A DNA stretch of 59,772 bases from positions 1 through 59,772 of the forward strand of contig CAAEPH010000002.1 of assembly GCA_900757865.1 (NCBI GenBank). Reading direction: 5' to 3'. Shown here one piece after another: positions 26,294 to 35,786 of the stretch. The number at the start of each line of letters is the position of its first letter. Within the stretch, counting starts at the first letter, position 1. The position numbers and the translations under genes were made by a program. The notes under the pieces were generated by a model, which saw only the letters and a list, made by a program, of their open reading frames with translations, did not search any database and was not told where the DNA came from. This DNA is from an uncultured Sutterella sp. Lineage in GTDB: Bacteria; Pseudomonadota; Gammaproteobacteria; Burkholderiales; Burkholderiaceae_F.

Positions 26294-27973
26294 CTATTTT
26301 CTGGAGCGTTCCTGTGCTATGGTCTTATTAATCCACCACTGCTGAAGGATTGATAACACGTTGTTAGTTAACCAATACAGCACCAACCCTGAAGCAAAAA
26401 TAAAGAACATCACTGAAAAGACCAGCGGCATAATGTACATCACTTTGGCTTGAACAGGATCTGTTGGCTTAGGATTCAAGAAAATCTGCAAGAACATGGT
26501 AATGGCCATGATCAAGGGCAAAATAAACCAAGGATCAGGCATCCCTAAATCCTTCACCCACAAAATCCAAGGAGCACCTCTTAACTCTACAGAGCCCAAC
26601 AACACCCAATAAAGAGCCAAGAAGACAGGAATTTGCAAAAAGATCGGTAAACACCCAGACAAAGGATTAATTCGTTCACTGCGATACAGTTCCGCCATAG
26701 CTTGGTTCAGGCCTGCACGGTCATCCTTGTACTTATCTTGCAAAGCTTTCATGCGAGGAGTCACCTCTTTCATGCGCGCCATAGAACGATACCCGGCAGC
26801 AGATATTGGGTACAAAATAGCCTTTACAATACAAGTTAAAAGCACAATAGCCCAACCCCAATTACCAACTACGCTATGAAGCATAGAAAGTAACCAATAA
26901 ATGGGTTTGGCTAAGAAAGTTAACCACCCATAATCAACCACAAGCTCTAACCCAGGAGCTATTTGTTGCAAACGATTTTGGTCTTGTGGACCTGAATAGA
27001 AAACAGCCTTATCCTCTTTACTCGCACCCGGGGCCAGTTCACCCAACTGAACAACCGAACCTACACGGTAAAGATCCTTATCAAGGGTACCAACATAGTT
27101 GGTACGTTCTTCCCCTTGTTTAGGCACCCAAGCGCTGACAAAGTGGTGCTGAACCATGGCGATCCAACCATTATCAGCGGATTTTTCAAACTTTGCAGAA
27201 TGATCCTCAATGTCATCAAAAGAAAGTTTCTGGAACTTCTCTGCCTCAGAATAAACAGCTGGGCCCGTGAATGTTGCGGTCATAGAGTTATCACCTTCAG
27301 GCTTTCCTCCATCACGCACGATTTGATAATAAACCGAGGGGGTAATCGCTTGATTACCAGTGTTCGTTACTACCGTTTTAACATCGACACCGTAATTTCC
27401 ACGGGTAAAACTATAGGTCTTTGTGACTTTGACATCACCCTTTTGCGCTTCAAATACGACGTCTAAGGTAGCATCACTCCCCATCGTCGTTTTGCTACTG
27501 ACCAGCTTAAAAAGGTCTTTGTGAGTTGGGTAATTTCCCCCGACCAAACCAGTCTGAGCAACATAAGTGCGATCCTTAGTCGTTTCTAGCAATTCCACAT
27601 TGCCAAGATCTGATTCGGTTTTATTTCCTAAAACCAAACCAGCTAAACCAACACTTTTCCAATCAGCTTGTTTAGGGATATTTAAGAACTCATTCTTAAC
27701 CAATGATGCTCCAGCTAAGTCAAAGGTGACTTTCATAAGATCAGTGGTAATCACAACTGGAGATTGAGGCTGGAAAGTTTTCTCTGAAACAGAAGAGGCG
27801 CTATCTACCACCTGCTCGGATGGAATAGCAGGATTGGACGCATTTTCAGAGACAGATTGTTCACTCTGGAAAAATGACTGACCGCCCTTGTAGACTTGAT
27901 AATTGTCCCAGAGCATAAAGCAGGAAGTAAACAAAATCACCCACAAAAGGGCACGTTGGAGGTCTTTTCCCAT
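26294..27973 (-). CDS. yidC: Membrane protein insertase YidC
   Basis: YidC inserts and folds inner-membrane proteins, alone or with SecYEG. The 559-aa protein has the N-terminal membrane anchor (ALLWVILFTSCFMLWDNY), a large periplasmic beta-sandwich domain (about residues 60-330), and a C-terminal five-helix insertase core with GNWGWAIVLLTCIVKAILYPIS. ATG at 27973 was preferred over an upstream TTG three codons away. It starts 9 nt after yidD. Confidence 0.96.
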   Translation of the reverse strand: MGKDLQRALLWVILFTSCFMLWDNYQVYKGGQSFFQSEQSVSENASNPAIPSEQVVDSASSVSEKTFQPQSPVVITTDLMKVTFDLAGASLVKNEFLNIPKQADWKSVGLAGLVLGNKTESDLGNVELLETTKDRTYVAQTGLVGGNYPTHKDLFKLVSSKTTMGSDATLDVVFEAQKGDVKVTKTYSFTRGNYGVDVKTVVTNTGNQAITPSVYYQIVRDGGKPEGDNSMTATFTGPAVYSEAEKFQKLSFDDIEDHSAKFEKSADNGWIAMVQHHFVSAWVPKQGEERTNYVGTLDKDLYRVGSVVQLGELAPGASKEDKAVFYSGPQDQNRLQQIAPGLELVVDYGWLTFLAKPIYWLLSMLHSVVGNWGWAIVLLTCIVKAILYPISAAGYRSMARMKEVTPRMKALQDKYKDDRAGLNQAMAELYRSERINPLSGCLPIFLQIPVFLALYWVLLGSVELRGAPWILWVKDLGMPDPWFILPLIMAITMFLQIFLNPKPTDPVQAKVMYIMPLVFSVMFFIFASGLVLYWLTNNVLSILQQWWINKTIAQERSRK

Positions 27974-27982
27974 AGAAATCAA

Positions 27983-28300
27983 CTATTTCTTAAATTTAAA
28001 CAGATGGAACCGGCGATCACAACAAGCACAAAATGTCTTGAAGTTTCGCTGAATATGTGTTTGCTGCGTAACTTTCCACGAGAAATCCTTAGGGACCGGA
28101 TCGTAACCTTGCCCACCTAGAGGATGACATCGTAAAAGACGACGGATCGTCAAATACCCCCCTCTAATCGCCCCAAATTTCTCAATAGCCTCAAGCCCAT
28201 AGTTAGAACAACTCGGCACAAAACGACAACTTCTCCCTACAAAAGGAGACAAAGTCAACTGGTATAGGCGAATTAAGGCCAATAAAAGCTTAGCAAACAT
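27983..28300 (-). CDS. yidD: Membrane protein insertion efficiency factor YidD
   Basis: YidD helps membrane protein insertion. The core LIRLYQLTLSPFVG...CRFVPSCSNYGLEAIEKFG...LRCHPLGGQGYDPVP is complete, including the conserved Cys residues. The 105-aa length reflects a C-terminal tail ending in a second Cys cluster (CACCDRR) and basic residues. It overlaps the end of rnpA by 11 nt. Confidence 0.93.
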   Translation of the reverse strand: MFAKLLLALIRLYQLTLSPFVGRSCRFVPSCSNYGLEAIEKFGAIRGGYLTIRRLLRCHPLGGQGYDPVPKDFSWKVTQQTHIQRNFKTFCACCDRRFHLFKFKK

Positions 28301-28775
28301 TAGACGATGCTGAGTGGAATACCTTCAAGTCAATCAACCGCTTCCGTAATTTTAGCTGAAGCGACGCTGCGTCTTGGCTTAAAACCTTTTTTAAAGCATT
28401 GACTCCTCTTTTTGATTCGGGAATCTGTAGCAAAGAAATTTTAAGGCGTAAAGAAACATCAAGCCCCACTTCTGTTTCGCACAGAAGTGCGATGAGATAT
28501 GGGGCTTGTTTGCGCGCAGTCTCTCGGAGCACCCGTTTTACCAAAGCTCGATCAACGGATCGATGGGCATTTTTCTTCCCAACCGTGATACCAATTCGAA
28601 TAGGTCCTTCCTTTTTATTTCTTGTTACGACTGTCACTGAGAAAAATTGTGAAGAAACTCGGATAGCACGACCATCACGAATTGTCAGTAATTTTCCAAA
28701 ATCAGCGGATTTAACCAGTCGAAAACGTTTAGGAAAAACGAAAGAATCAGTACCAAGCTCAGGTATAGCACTCAT
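28290..28775 (-). CDS. rnpA: Ribonuclease P protein component
   Basis: RnpA is the protein cofactor of RNase P, needed for tRNA 5' maturation. The 161-aa protein shows FPKRFRLVKSADFGKLL near the N-terminus and RIGITVGKKNAHRSVDRALVKRVLRE, the family signature, around residues 74-99. In the usual signature an Arg-Asn pair precedes the basic helix; here it reads DRALVKR, so the Asn appears replaced by Ala. A longer than usual C-terminal extension follows. It lies 16 nt after rpmH. Confidence 0.93.
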   Translation of the reverse strand: MSAIPELGTDSFVFPKRFRLVKSADFGKLLTIRDGRAIRVSSQFFSVTVVTRNKKEGPIRIGITVGKKNAHRSVDRALVKRVLRETARKQAPYLIALLCETEVGLDVSLRLKISLLQIPESKRGVNALKKVLSQDAASLQLKLRKRLIDLKVFHSASSNVC

Positions 28776-28791
28776 AGCTGGCTAAACCAGA

Positions 28792-28932
28792 TTAGAGAGC
28801 GAGCGTGTGACGGCCTTTGGCACGACGGCGAGCGAGAACGCGACGACCGCCTTTAGTGCGACTGCGAACCAAGAAACCATGCGTACGAGCACGCTTAACC
28901 TTGGAAGGCTGATAAGTACGTTTTGTAGCCAT
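28792..28932 (-). CDS. rpmH: 50S ribosomal protein L34
   Basis: The 46-aa protein begins MATKRTYQPSKVKRARTHGF and ends in a highly basic RRRAKGRHTLAL tail, typical of L34, which binds 23S rRNA. TTGAGGAT precedes the ATG. It is the first gene of the rpmH-rnpA-yidD-yidC unit. Confidence 0.97.
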   Translation of the reverse strand: MATKRTYQPSKVKRARTHGFLVRSRTKGGRRVLARRRAKGRHTLAL

Positions 28933-29596
28933 GACTAATCCTCAATAGGCATAAATCAGCCCAGAATAATCCTTGGACTGAATATAAAAACACAGAACCC
29001 CCCTAAAAAAACCACACTTCACCGAGCACATTATCGAAGCAGGAATGGGGGAATTGACAAAATTGGACTCTTTTGACTCAACCAGACTACCTCTGGTACA
29101 AAAGATAACTTTTCGCCAAAGACGAAAAGAGAGATATTAGACAGCAAAACACCTAGTCTTGTCAAACAACACTCTTGTTTTTATGGAAAAACTCAAGTGA
29201 AAGTCAGATCCGTGGACTCAATTTTTACTCTCGGGAAGAACGACTATTCTGAAGTTGAGTAGCGCCTATCAATCTTTGGCTTTGGACACAAAAACGCTCG
29301 ATGATTCTATACCCATTACTGAATATGGAAGATTAGCGACGAAAACACATAGATATTGACGTCATTTCAAGTATCGGTACATCAGCTTGTGTACATCTAG
29401 AAGCGGTAAACAACAAATAACCAATAACTCTCTGAAATACAAAAACAATTTTATCCACACCCTCTTGTGGATAAAATTTGATCTACATCCCCCTAATCTC
29501 ATCTTTTCTAGTTAAAATACTAGATCAGCCTTGTAATTCTTGAGAGCATTCCAAGAATCACAAATACCGACTTTACTCAACCGCATCGCTTTGGCT
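28933..29596. other. rpmH-dnaA intergenic region
   Basis: This 664-nt divergent gap shows no coding frame and no obvious RNA gene. It must hold the rpmH promoter (minus) and the dnaA promoter (plus), with one inverted pair of DnaA boxes just before dnaA. A candidate rpmH promoter on the minus strand has TTGTCA (29060-29065 region) and GATAAT (29035 region) with a long 19-base spacer; confidence in it is low. This is the classical site of oriC, but it lacks a box cluster. Confidence 0.6.
29451..29474. promoter_or_regulatory. dnaA: Inverted DnaA-box pair upstream of dnaA
   Basis: TTATCCACA (29451-29459, plus) and TGTGGATAA (29466-29474, minus) are perfect DnaA boxes facing each other across 6 bases, forming a palindrome. 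They lie about 125 bases before the dnaA ATG, a likely site for autoregulation. Confidence 0.65.
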
Positions 29597-30949
29597 ATGA
29601 CTAATTTCTGGGAACAGTGTCTAACAACGATTAAATCCAAACAACTTCCTGATGGAATTGTTCAAACTTGGTTTGAGCCCATCGAATTAGTGGAATGGGA
29701 TCCAGAGAAAAGCGAACTGACACTACAAGCACCGACAAGCAAAGTTGCGATCATACGCAAAACTTACTTGAAAACCATCGAAACTATTGCTACGTTAGAA
29801 AATCAAGGAGTTAGTGTCACTGTTAACATTGTTCCTGCAACAACGCAAGACACCTCGATTGATTGGACACCTCGAGTTGAAGCATCCGACAACACTGATG
29901 CAAAACGACAAGCGGGCTTACTTCCTGGTCTTACGTTTGAAAATTACGTTAACGGAAACGCTAACCAACTCGCTGTTGCAGCTGCTGAACACGTTGCGAC
30001 CACGATGGGTATGCAATATAACCCTTTATATATTTATGGGGGAGTGGGTCTAGGAAAAACTCACTTAATGCAAGCCATTGGGCATCGCTATCTCGATTTA
30101 CATCCAAAAGCTAAAGTTCGATGTGTTTCCGCTCAAGATTTTATCAGTGAGTACACCAGTGCAACGCGCGATTCAAGCAACTCGCGACGAGCTCTGCAAA
30201 TGTTTGACGAGCGCTATCGTAGCTTAGACCTCCTCTTAATTGACGATGTTCAATCCTTCTCTGGGGCAAAAGGGTCACAAGCACAGTTTTACCGTGCGTT
30301 TGAAGCTCTAGTCCCTCATAACAAACAGGTCGTGCTTACGGCTGACACTTATACAAGAGGATTGAAAGATATTGAGCAACGCCTAATTTCTCGCTTCTCT
30401 CAAGGACTATCGGTCGCTATTGAACCTCCAGAACTCGAAATGAGAATAGCTATTTTGCTCAACAAAGCAAAAGCTCTTAACACGGATCTACCTGAAGAGG
30501 TTGCCATGTTTATTGCGAAGAGGCTTAAATCCAATGTACGCGAGTTAGAGGGTGCTTTACAGCAGGTGATTGCTTACCAGCAATTTCAACCTTCTGCTAG
30601 AGAAATCACTATTGACGTTGCCAAACACGTGTTGCGTGATCAGTTCTCCGTGATTAACAACTTAATCACAATTGAGAATATTCAAAAAACCGTTGCTGAT
30701 TACTACAACATTAAAGTAGCCGAGATGCATTCGAAACACCGTCCTGCGCATATTGCTGTGCCTAGACAAATTGCAATGTATCTTGCTAAAGAATTGACTC
30801 AGCATAGTTTGCCCGAAATTGGGAAAAATTTTGGTGGCAGAGACCACACAACTGTGATGCACGCCGTCAAAAAAATCACACGGGAACGACAAAATAACGC
30901 TGAACTTAACCACGAAATCCATGTTCTTGAACAAATGATTAAGGGCTAA
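29597..30949 (+). CDS. dnaA: Chromosomal replication initiator DnaA
   Basis: DnaA binds boxes at oriC and opens the duplex. The 450-aa protein has domain I (residues about 1-85, MTNFWEQCLTTIKSKQL), then Walker A GGVGLGKTHLMQA near residue 155 and Walker B LLLIDDVQSF. The domain IV HTH carries the GGRDHTTVMHAVKKI box-binding motif. ATG at 29597 was chosen because it gives the usual N-terminus; a TTG 19 codons earlier was rejected. There is no strong Shine-Dalgarno sequence. It is followed by dnaN after 47 nt. The inferred fork direction makes this gene head-on to replication. Confidence 0.97.
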   Translation: MTNFWEQCLTTIKSKQLPDGIVQTWFEPIELVEWDPEKSELTLQAPTSKVAIIRKTYLKTIETIATLENQGVSVTVNIVPATTQDTSIDWTPRVEASDNTDAKRQAGLLPGLTFENYVNGNANQLAVAAAEHVATTMGMQYNPLYIYGGVGLGKTHLMQAIGHRYLDLHPKAKVRCVSAQDFISEYTSATRDSSNSRRALQMFDERYRSLDLLLIDDVQSFSGAKGSQAQFYRAFEALVPHNKQVVLTADTYTRGLKDIEQRLISRFSQGLSVAIEPPELEMRIAILLNKAKALNTDLPEEVAMFIAKRLKSNVRELEGALQQVIAYQQFQPSAREITIDVAKHVLRDQFSVINNLITIENIQKTVADYYNIKVAEMHSKHRPAHIAVPRQIAMYLAKELTQHSLPEIGKNFGGRDHTTVMHAVKKITRERQNNAELNHEIHVLEQMIKG

Positions 30950-30996
30950 CCATTGGCGCCTGAGATCGCTAAAACATTGTTAAACCGGAGCCAAAT

Positions 30997-32115
30997 ATGA
31001 AGACGATTAGTTGTACCAGTGAAGAACTCTCCAAACCGGTCAAAATTGTTGAAGGTATTGTTGAAAAGCGCCAAACGTTACCTATTTTGAGCAATATTTT
31101 GGTAGTTCAACAAGGCACTAAAGTAGCCTTTTCTACAACTGACCTGGATATTCAAATCCGCACTGAAGCTCCCTTAGGTGTTGCGGAAACCTCTGAATGT
31201 AAATTCACAGTTAATGCCAATAAAATTACAAGTATTTTAGGAGCATCAAACGCCAAGGATCCCATCACAATCGATGTAACGGATGGAAAGCTGACTCTCC
31301 TTAGTCGCGGTAGAAAATCTGAGTTGCAAACATTACCAGCTGCTGATTACCCAGTAATCAGGGAAGGTACGTGGGAACGATCTATTGTTTTACCTGCTCA
31401 ACAGCTACGGTACTTATTCTCGATGACAGCTTTTGCAATGGCGAATCAGGATGTTCGTTTTTACTTGAACGGTGTCCTTTTTGTCATGGAAGGGAAAGTT
31501 GTACGCACTGTAGCTACCGATACCCACCGCTTAGCGTGTAGTGAAGTAGAGATCGACACCGAAAATGAAAACTTCCAATGCATTATTCCTCGGAAGACGG
31601 TTCGTGAACTTACCCGTATTCTTCCTGATGATGACACAGCGGTAAAAATTGAATTTACCGATTTGCAAATTAAGTTTTCTTGGGAAAATATCAGCTTTAT
31701 GAGTAAGTTGATAGAAGGAAAGTTTCCAGAATACAAACGCGTCTTACCCAGTACAGACACGAATCCTAAATCAGTCTTAATTAACCGAGAAGATTTGTCG
31801 AATGCCCTAAGATTCGTTGGCATTATGACCAATGAAAAATTTCACGGTATTCGTTGGATCCTTAACAAAGACACACTAGAAATTCGTAGCGTGAAAACAA
31901 GCGAACACGAAGAAGCTGTTGAGACGCTTAGCGTTCAATGGCCCTACGATAGTATGGAAATGGGATTCAACATCACTTATCTTGCTGAAGTGCTTTCAAT
32001 CTTAAAAAACAAAGAAGTGAAATTTAACTTCTCAGGCACAGCAGGAAGCGTTTTGATTACGATGCCTGAATCACCTGATCGTTTCCGCTATGTCGTAATG
32101 CCAATGAGAATTTAA
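30997..32115 (+). CDS. dnaN: DNA polymerase III beta sliding clamp
   Basis: DnaN is the ring-shaped processivity clamp. The 372-aa protein has the three repeated domains, with VEKRQTLPILSNILV near the N-terminus, DTHRLA in domain II and the C-terminal VMPMRI. It lies between dnaA and gyrB, and a strong terminator follows it. Confidence 0.97.
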   Translation: MKTISCTSEELSKPVKIVEGIVEKRQTLPILSNILVVQQGTKVAFSTTDLDIQIRTEAPLGVAETSECKFTVNANKITSILGASNAKDPITIDVTDGKLTLLSRGRKSELQTLPAADYPVIREGTWERSIVLPAQQLRYLFSMTAFAMANQDVRFYLNGVLFVMEGKVVRTVATDTHRLACSEVEIDTENENFQCIIPRKTVRELTRILPDDDTAVKIEFTDLQIKFSWENISFMSKLIEGKFPEYKRVLPSTDTNPKSVLINREDLSNALRFVGIMTNEKFHGIRWILNKDTLEIRSVKTSEHEEAVETLSVQWPYDSMEMGFNITYLAEVLSILKNKEVKFNFSGTAGSVLITMPESPDRFRYVVMPMRI

Positions 32116-32136
32116 TTTCAATATCCATAGCTCATT

Positions 32137-32168
32137 AAAAAGTAGCTCTTTACGGGCTACTTTTTCCT
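32137..32168 (+). terminator. Terminator after dnaN
   Basis: A 10-bp stem AAAAAGTAGC (32137-32146) / GCTACTTTTT (32156-32165) ends in a T run. It implies that gyrB is mostly transcribed separately from dnaA-dnaN. Confidence 0.85.
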
Positions 32169-32231
32169 ACTTTTATCGATAGCACCTAGACGATAACAAA
32201 TCTTGCTATTCAACTCAGGAACACCCTATTT

Positions 32232-34772
32232 ATGTCAGATACGGATCAAGTGAAGGAAGCAACACCAGCACCAGAACAACATTATGACGCTTCAAGTATT
32301 CAAATTTTAGAGGGTTTAGAAGCCGTCAGAACACGTCCTGGTATGTATATCGGGGACACTGCCGATGGGTCAGGCCTTCATCATTTGGTATATGAAGTTG
32401 TTGATAATTCTATTGATGAAGCGCTTGCGGGCTATGCAAAAAAAATTCAAGTAACGATACACACCGATAATTCAGTCACAGTCACTGATGATGGGCGTGG
32501 AATTCCCTCTTCAATTAAGTGGGATGATAAGCATAAGCCTAAACGTAGCGCAGCAGAGATTGCTCTAACAGAGCTACATGCTGGTGGTAAATTCAATAAC
32601 AACAGTTATAAGACCTCGGGAGGTCTTCATGGAGTCGGTGTTTCTTGCGTCAACGCCTTATCTACATGGTTGCATTTGACAGTACGGCGTGATGGTGTTG
32701 CTAGAACCATGTCTTTTGAACGCGGAAAATGCGTTAATCGAACCATAGAAACCCAAAAAAATCCCTTCACGGGAGAAATGGAACAAGTTTCTCCAATGAA
32801 ATCCATTGGCCCAACTCAACGTCGAGGAACAGAAGTTCATTTCTTACCTGATACAGAAAAAATTTTTGAGCAAGTGACTACGTTTAACTACGATACTTTG
32901 CTCTCTCGACTGCGTGAGCTGTCGTTTTTGAATTCTGGGGTTTCTATCGATCTTGTTGACGAAAGAACAGCTCATCACGCTCATCTTGAAACAACAAAGG
33001 GCTTAGTAGCTTATGTTGAGTTCAAGAACCAAACTCGGACTGTTTTACATCCGAACATTTTCCACGCTCGTGAAACCGTCATGAGTAATGGGGTGCCTGT
33101 TGATGTTGAAATTGCGATGCAATGGCAAGATGGTTACAGTGAAGTGTTGACTGCATACACCAACAACATTCCGCAAAAAGACGGAGGAACTCACGTGACG
33201 GGGCTACGAGCTGCTATGACTCGCGTCTTGAAAAACTACATTATCAATAATGAGATCGGTAAAAAAAGTAACAGCAAAAAATCTCCAGTTATTGATACGG
33301 AAGGTGATGATATGCGCGAGGGTCTCACGTGCATCTTGTCCGTGAAAATACCTCAGCCTAAATTTAGTTCTCAGACAAAAGACAAACTTGTCTCGAGCGA
33401 AGTTCGTCCAGCTGTGGAAGAAGTTGTTGCTAGAGAACTTGAGCTGTACCTAGAACAAAATCCCAATGATGCCAAAATCATTTGCGAAAAAATTGTTGCT
33501 GCTGCACGAGCACGTGAAGCCGCAAGAAAAGCTCGAGATATCCAACGGCAAAACTCCTTGGGGGGAGGCCTACCTGGTAAGTTAGCTGATTGTCGTGAAA
33601 AAAATCCTGCTAAAAGCGAACTCTTTTTGGTTGAAGGTGACTCCGCAGGAGGATCTGCCAAACAAGGGAGAGACTCTCAATTCCAAGCTATTTTACCTTT
33701 AAGAGGTAAAGTGCTTAACGTTGAGAAAGCCGCTCAAGATAAGATCTTAGATTCTGAACAAATTCGTATGCTGACACTGGCATTAGGTACGAATATTGGG
33801 AAAAATTTTGATATTTCTAAACTTCGTTATCACCGTATCATCATCATGACTGATGCGGACGTGGATGGTGCGCATATTAGAACATTACTTTTGACGTTGT
33901 TTTATCGTCAAATGCCACAACTACTTGAAAATGGGCACGTCTATATTGCCTTACCGCCACTTTATAAGGTAATGAAGTCTCGAAACGATACAAAGGGGGC
34001 CTATATTAAAGATGAAGCAGAAATGAATGCTTATCTTTTAAAACTCTCCTTAGAGGGTGCTGAACTCTTTAAAAATCAAGCTGCCTTGGCATCCAATCAA
34101 CCCATTCGTGGTACTGAATTAGAGGCTCTCGTTAATGAGTATCTGCAGTCGTATGATGTTATCAATCGACTACAAGGGGCAATCGATCGTGCGGCCTTAA
34201 TTGCCATTACGGCAGGCGTTCGTTTAGATATCAGCAACCAATTTAATGCAACCAGTTCTGCCGAAAACCTTCAAAAGGAAATGCGTGACCCCGCCGTTAC
34301 GGTCGAAGCGCATTTTGATGAAACTTCCGAAAAGTTTTCACTCAAAATACATCGCTTAAAGCACGGTAATTACAAAACCACCACGATCACTCCAGAGTTC
34401 CTCATTTCCTCTGACTACCATAAACTGATCGAAAGTGCGGACATGTTAAGGGGGCTCATTGGGGACGGTGCCTTGGTTCGTCGCAATGGCGTAGAGACGA
34501 AAGTTAAAAACTTTGGTGATGCAGTTAATTGGCTATTGAAGAAAGCCGAAGAGGGAATTTACCGTCAGCGATACAAAGGACTCGGTGAAATGAGTGACAA
34601 ACAACTCAAAGAAACCACTATGGATCCCGCAGTTCGACGCATGCTACGTGTCCGTATCGAAGATGCTGCAAGTGCTGACGCTATATTCTCGATGCTCATG
34701 GGAGACGTCGTAGAGCCCAGAAAAGATTTCATCGAAGCAAATGCCTTATTTGCAGGCAACATCGATGCCTAA
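32232..34772 (+). CDS. gyrB: DNA gyrase subunit B
   Basis: GyrB is the ATPase subunit of gyrase, which introduces negative supercoils. The 846-aa protein has the GHKL ATPase motifs (VVDNSIDEALAG, DDGRGIP, GGLHGVG), the TOPRIM signature EGDSAGGSAKQGRD and DADVDGAHIRTLL. It also has the long insertion found in Gram-negative enzymes and the C-terminal QRYKGLGEMS. The length is slightly over E. coli's 804. Confidence 0.97.
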   Translation: MSDTDQVKEATPAPEQHYDASSIQILEGLEAVRTRPGMYIGDTADGSGLHHLVYEVVDNSIDEALAGYAKKIQVTIHTDNSVTVTDDGRGIPSSIKWDDKHKPKRSAAEIALTELHAGGKFNNNSYKTSGGLHGVGVSCVNALSTWLHLTVRRDGVARTMSFERGKCVNRTIETQKNPFTGEMEQVSPMKSIGPTQRRGTEVHFLPDTEKIFEQVTTFNYDTLLSRLRELSFLNSGVSIDLVDERTAHHAHLETTKGLVAYVEFKNQTRTVLHPNIFHARETVMSNGVPVDVEIAMQWQDGYSEVLTAYTNNIPQKDGGTHVTGLRAAMTRVLKNYIINNEIGKKSNSKKSPVIDTEGDDMREGLTCILSVKIPQPKFSSQTKDKLVSSEVRPAVEEVVARELELYLEQNPNDAKIICEKIVAAARAREAARKARDIQRQNSLGGGLPGKLADCREKNPAKSELFLVEGDSAGGSAKQGRDSQFQAILPLRGKVLNVEKAAQDKILDSEQIRMLTLALGTNIGKNFDISKLRYHRIIIMTDADVDGAHIRTLLLTLFYRQMPQLLENGHVYIALPPLYKVMKSRNDTKGAYIKDEAEMNAYLLKLSLEGAELFKNQAALASNQPIRGTELEALVNEYLQSYDVINRLQGAIDRAALIAITAGVRLDISNQFNATSSAENLQKEMRDPAVTVEAHFDETSEKFSLKIHRLKHGNYKTTTITPEFLISSDYHKLIESADMLRGLIGDGALVRRNGVETKVKNFGDAVNWLLKKAEEGIYRQRYKGLGEMSDKQLKETTMDPAVRRMLRVRIEDAASADAIFSMLMGDVVEPRKDFIEANALFAGNIDA

Positions 34773-34780
34773 AAACGCTT

Positions 34781-34814
34781 GGGCGTGGGAAAGCGTTGCT
34801 CTCCCCGCCCTTTT
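34781..34814 (+). terminator. Terminator after gyrB
   Basis: GGGCGTGGGA and TCCCCGCCC form a GC-rich, slightly imperfect stem (34781-34810) followed by TTTT. It lies 9 bases after the gyrB stop. Confidence 0.65.
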
Positions 34815-34832
34815 ACAACATAGGGAAAGCGT

Positions 34833-35765
34833 ATGCCTCAAACATTACAAAGAATAGTTGTTGCTGTCTCCTCTAGAGCCTTATTTGATTTAGAAGAAGA
34901 GCATCAATTGTTTATTGAAAAAGGTTATAAAGCATTTCGTGACTACCAGGTGAGCCATAAAGATACACCTCTTCGTCCTGGTGTAGCTTTTCCTTTTGTT
35001 AAACGCCTTTTGGGACTAAACGAACTCTTTAAAGAGAAAGGACCTGCCTTTTTTGATGTCATTGCGCTTTCTCGAAACTCTCCCGAAACAGCTCAACGTT
35101 TTTTTAACTCCTGCCGCTATTACGATCTTCCTATAACAGCTGGTGCTTTTACTTCAGGGCAATCCACGTTTCCCTATATTAAAGCTTTTGGCGTATCCCT
35201 TTTTTTAAGCGCCAATCCCGAAAATGTGACTAAAGCGATTAATGAAGGGCTTCCTGCAGGTCTCGTATTACCAACTCCAATCGAAGATGATGATAGTCAT
35301 ACTTTGCGCATCGCCTTTGACTTTGATGGAGTGATCGCGGATGATGAAAGTGAGATTGAGTTTCAAAAAGAAGGGTTACAAGGTTTTCATAAACTTGAGC
35401 AATTAAAAGCTAGCACTCCCCATTCTCCAGGCCCATTGAGCAAATTGTTTGAACAACTTTCTCAATTCCAAAGATACGACTATGAAACCAATGGGACGGA
35501 CAACCCGTATTTCAACCCTGCCATTCGGATATCTGTTGTGACCGCTAGAGGCGCTCCCAGTGAAGAGCGACTTATAACCACGCTTAAATCGCTAGGAATG
35601 AGTGCGGCTGAGTTGTTTTTACTCGATGGTAGAGATAAAAAACCTATATTAGAAGCTATTCGTCCTCACATTTTTTTTGATGACCAATACCGCCACTTAG
35701 AAAAAAGCATTAGCACCGTTCCGAGCGTATGGATTCCTTTTGGGATTCACAATAAGCAGGAATAA
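34833..35765 (+). CDS. 5'-nucleotidase (cytosolic NT5C1-like family)
   Basis: The 310-aa protein matches the 5'-nucleotidase family related to animal cytosolic nucleotidase I, enzymes that dephosphorylate nucleoside monophosphates. The Asp-rich motif FDFDGVIADDESE (near residue 165) resembles a HAD catalytic box. SVVTARGAPSEERLITTL and IFFDDQ correspond to later HAD motifs. Its order in the HAD fold is unusual, as the core lies in the second half. It is 21 nt before the FadH-like gene, so they probably share a transcript. Confidence 0.85.
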   Translation: MPQTLQRIVVAVSSRALFDLEEEHQLFIEKGYKAFRDYQVSHKDTPLRPGVAFPFVKRLLGLNELFKEKGPAFFDVIALSRNSPETAQRFFNSCRYYDLPITAGAFTSGQSTFPYIKAFGVSLFLSANPENVTKAINEGLPAGLVLPTPIEDDDSHTLRIAFDFDGVIADDESEIEFQKEGLQGFHKLEQLKASTPHSPGPLSKLFEQLSQFQRYDYETNGTDNPYFNPAIRISVVTARGAPSEERLITTLKSLGMSAAELFLLDGRDKKPILEAIRPHIFFDDQYRHLEKSISTVPSVWIPFGIHNKQE

Positions 35766-35786
35766 CATCATTTGGTGAGAGCCCCA

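Noticed and set aside
28933..29596. rpmH-dnaA gap as oriC
   Set aside because: Only two DnaA boxes are present and the strand composition does not change sign here; the gap at 38 kb fits much better.
33190..33335. CACGTG cores in gyrB as parS
   Set aside because: Flanks do not match the parS arms and they fall in conserved codons.
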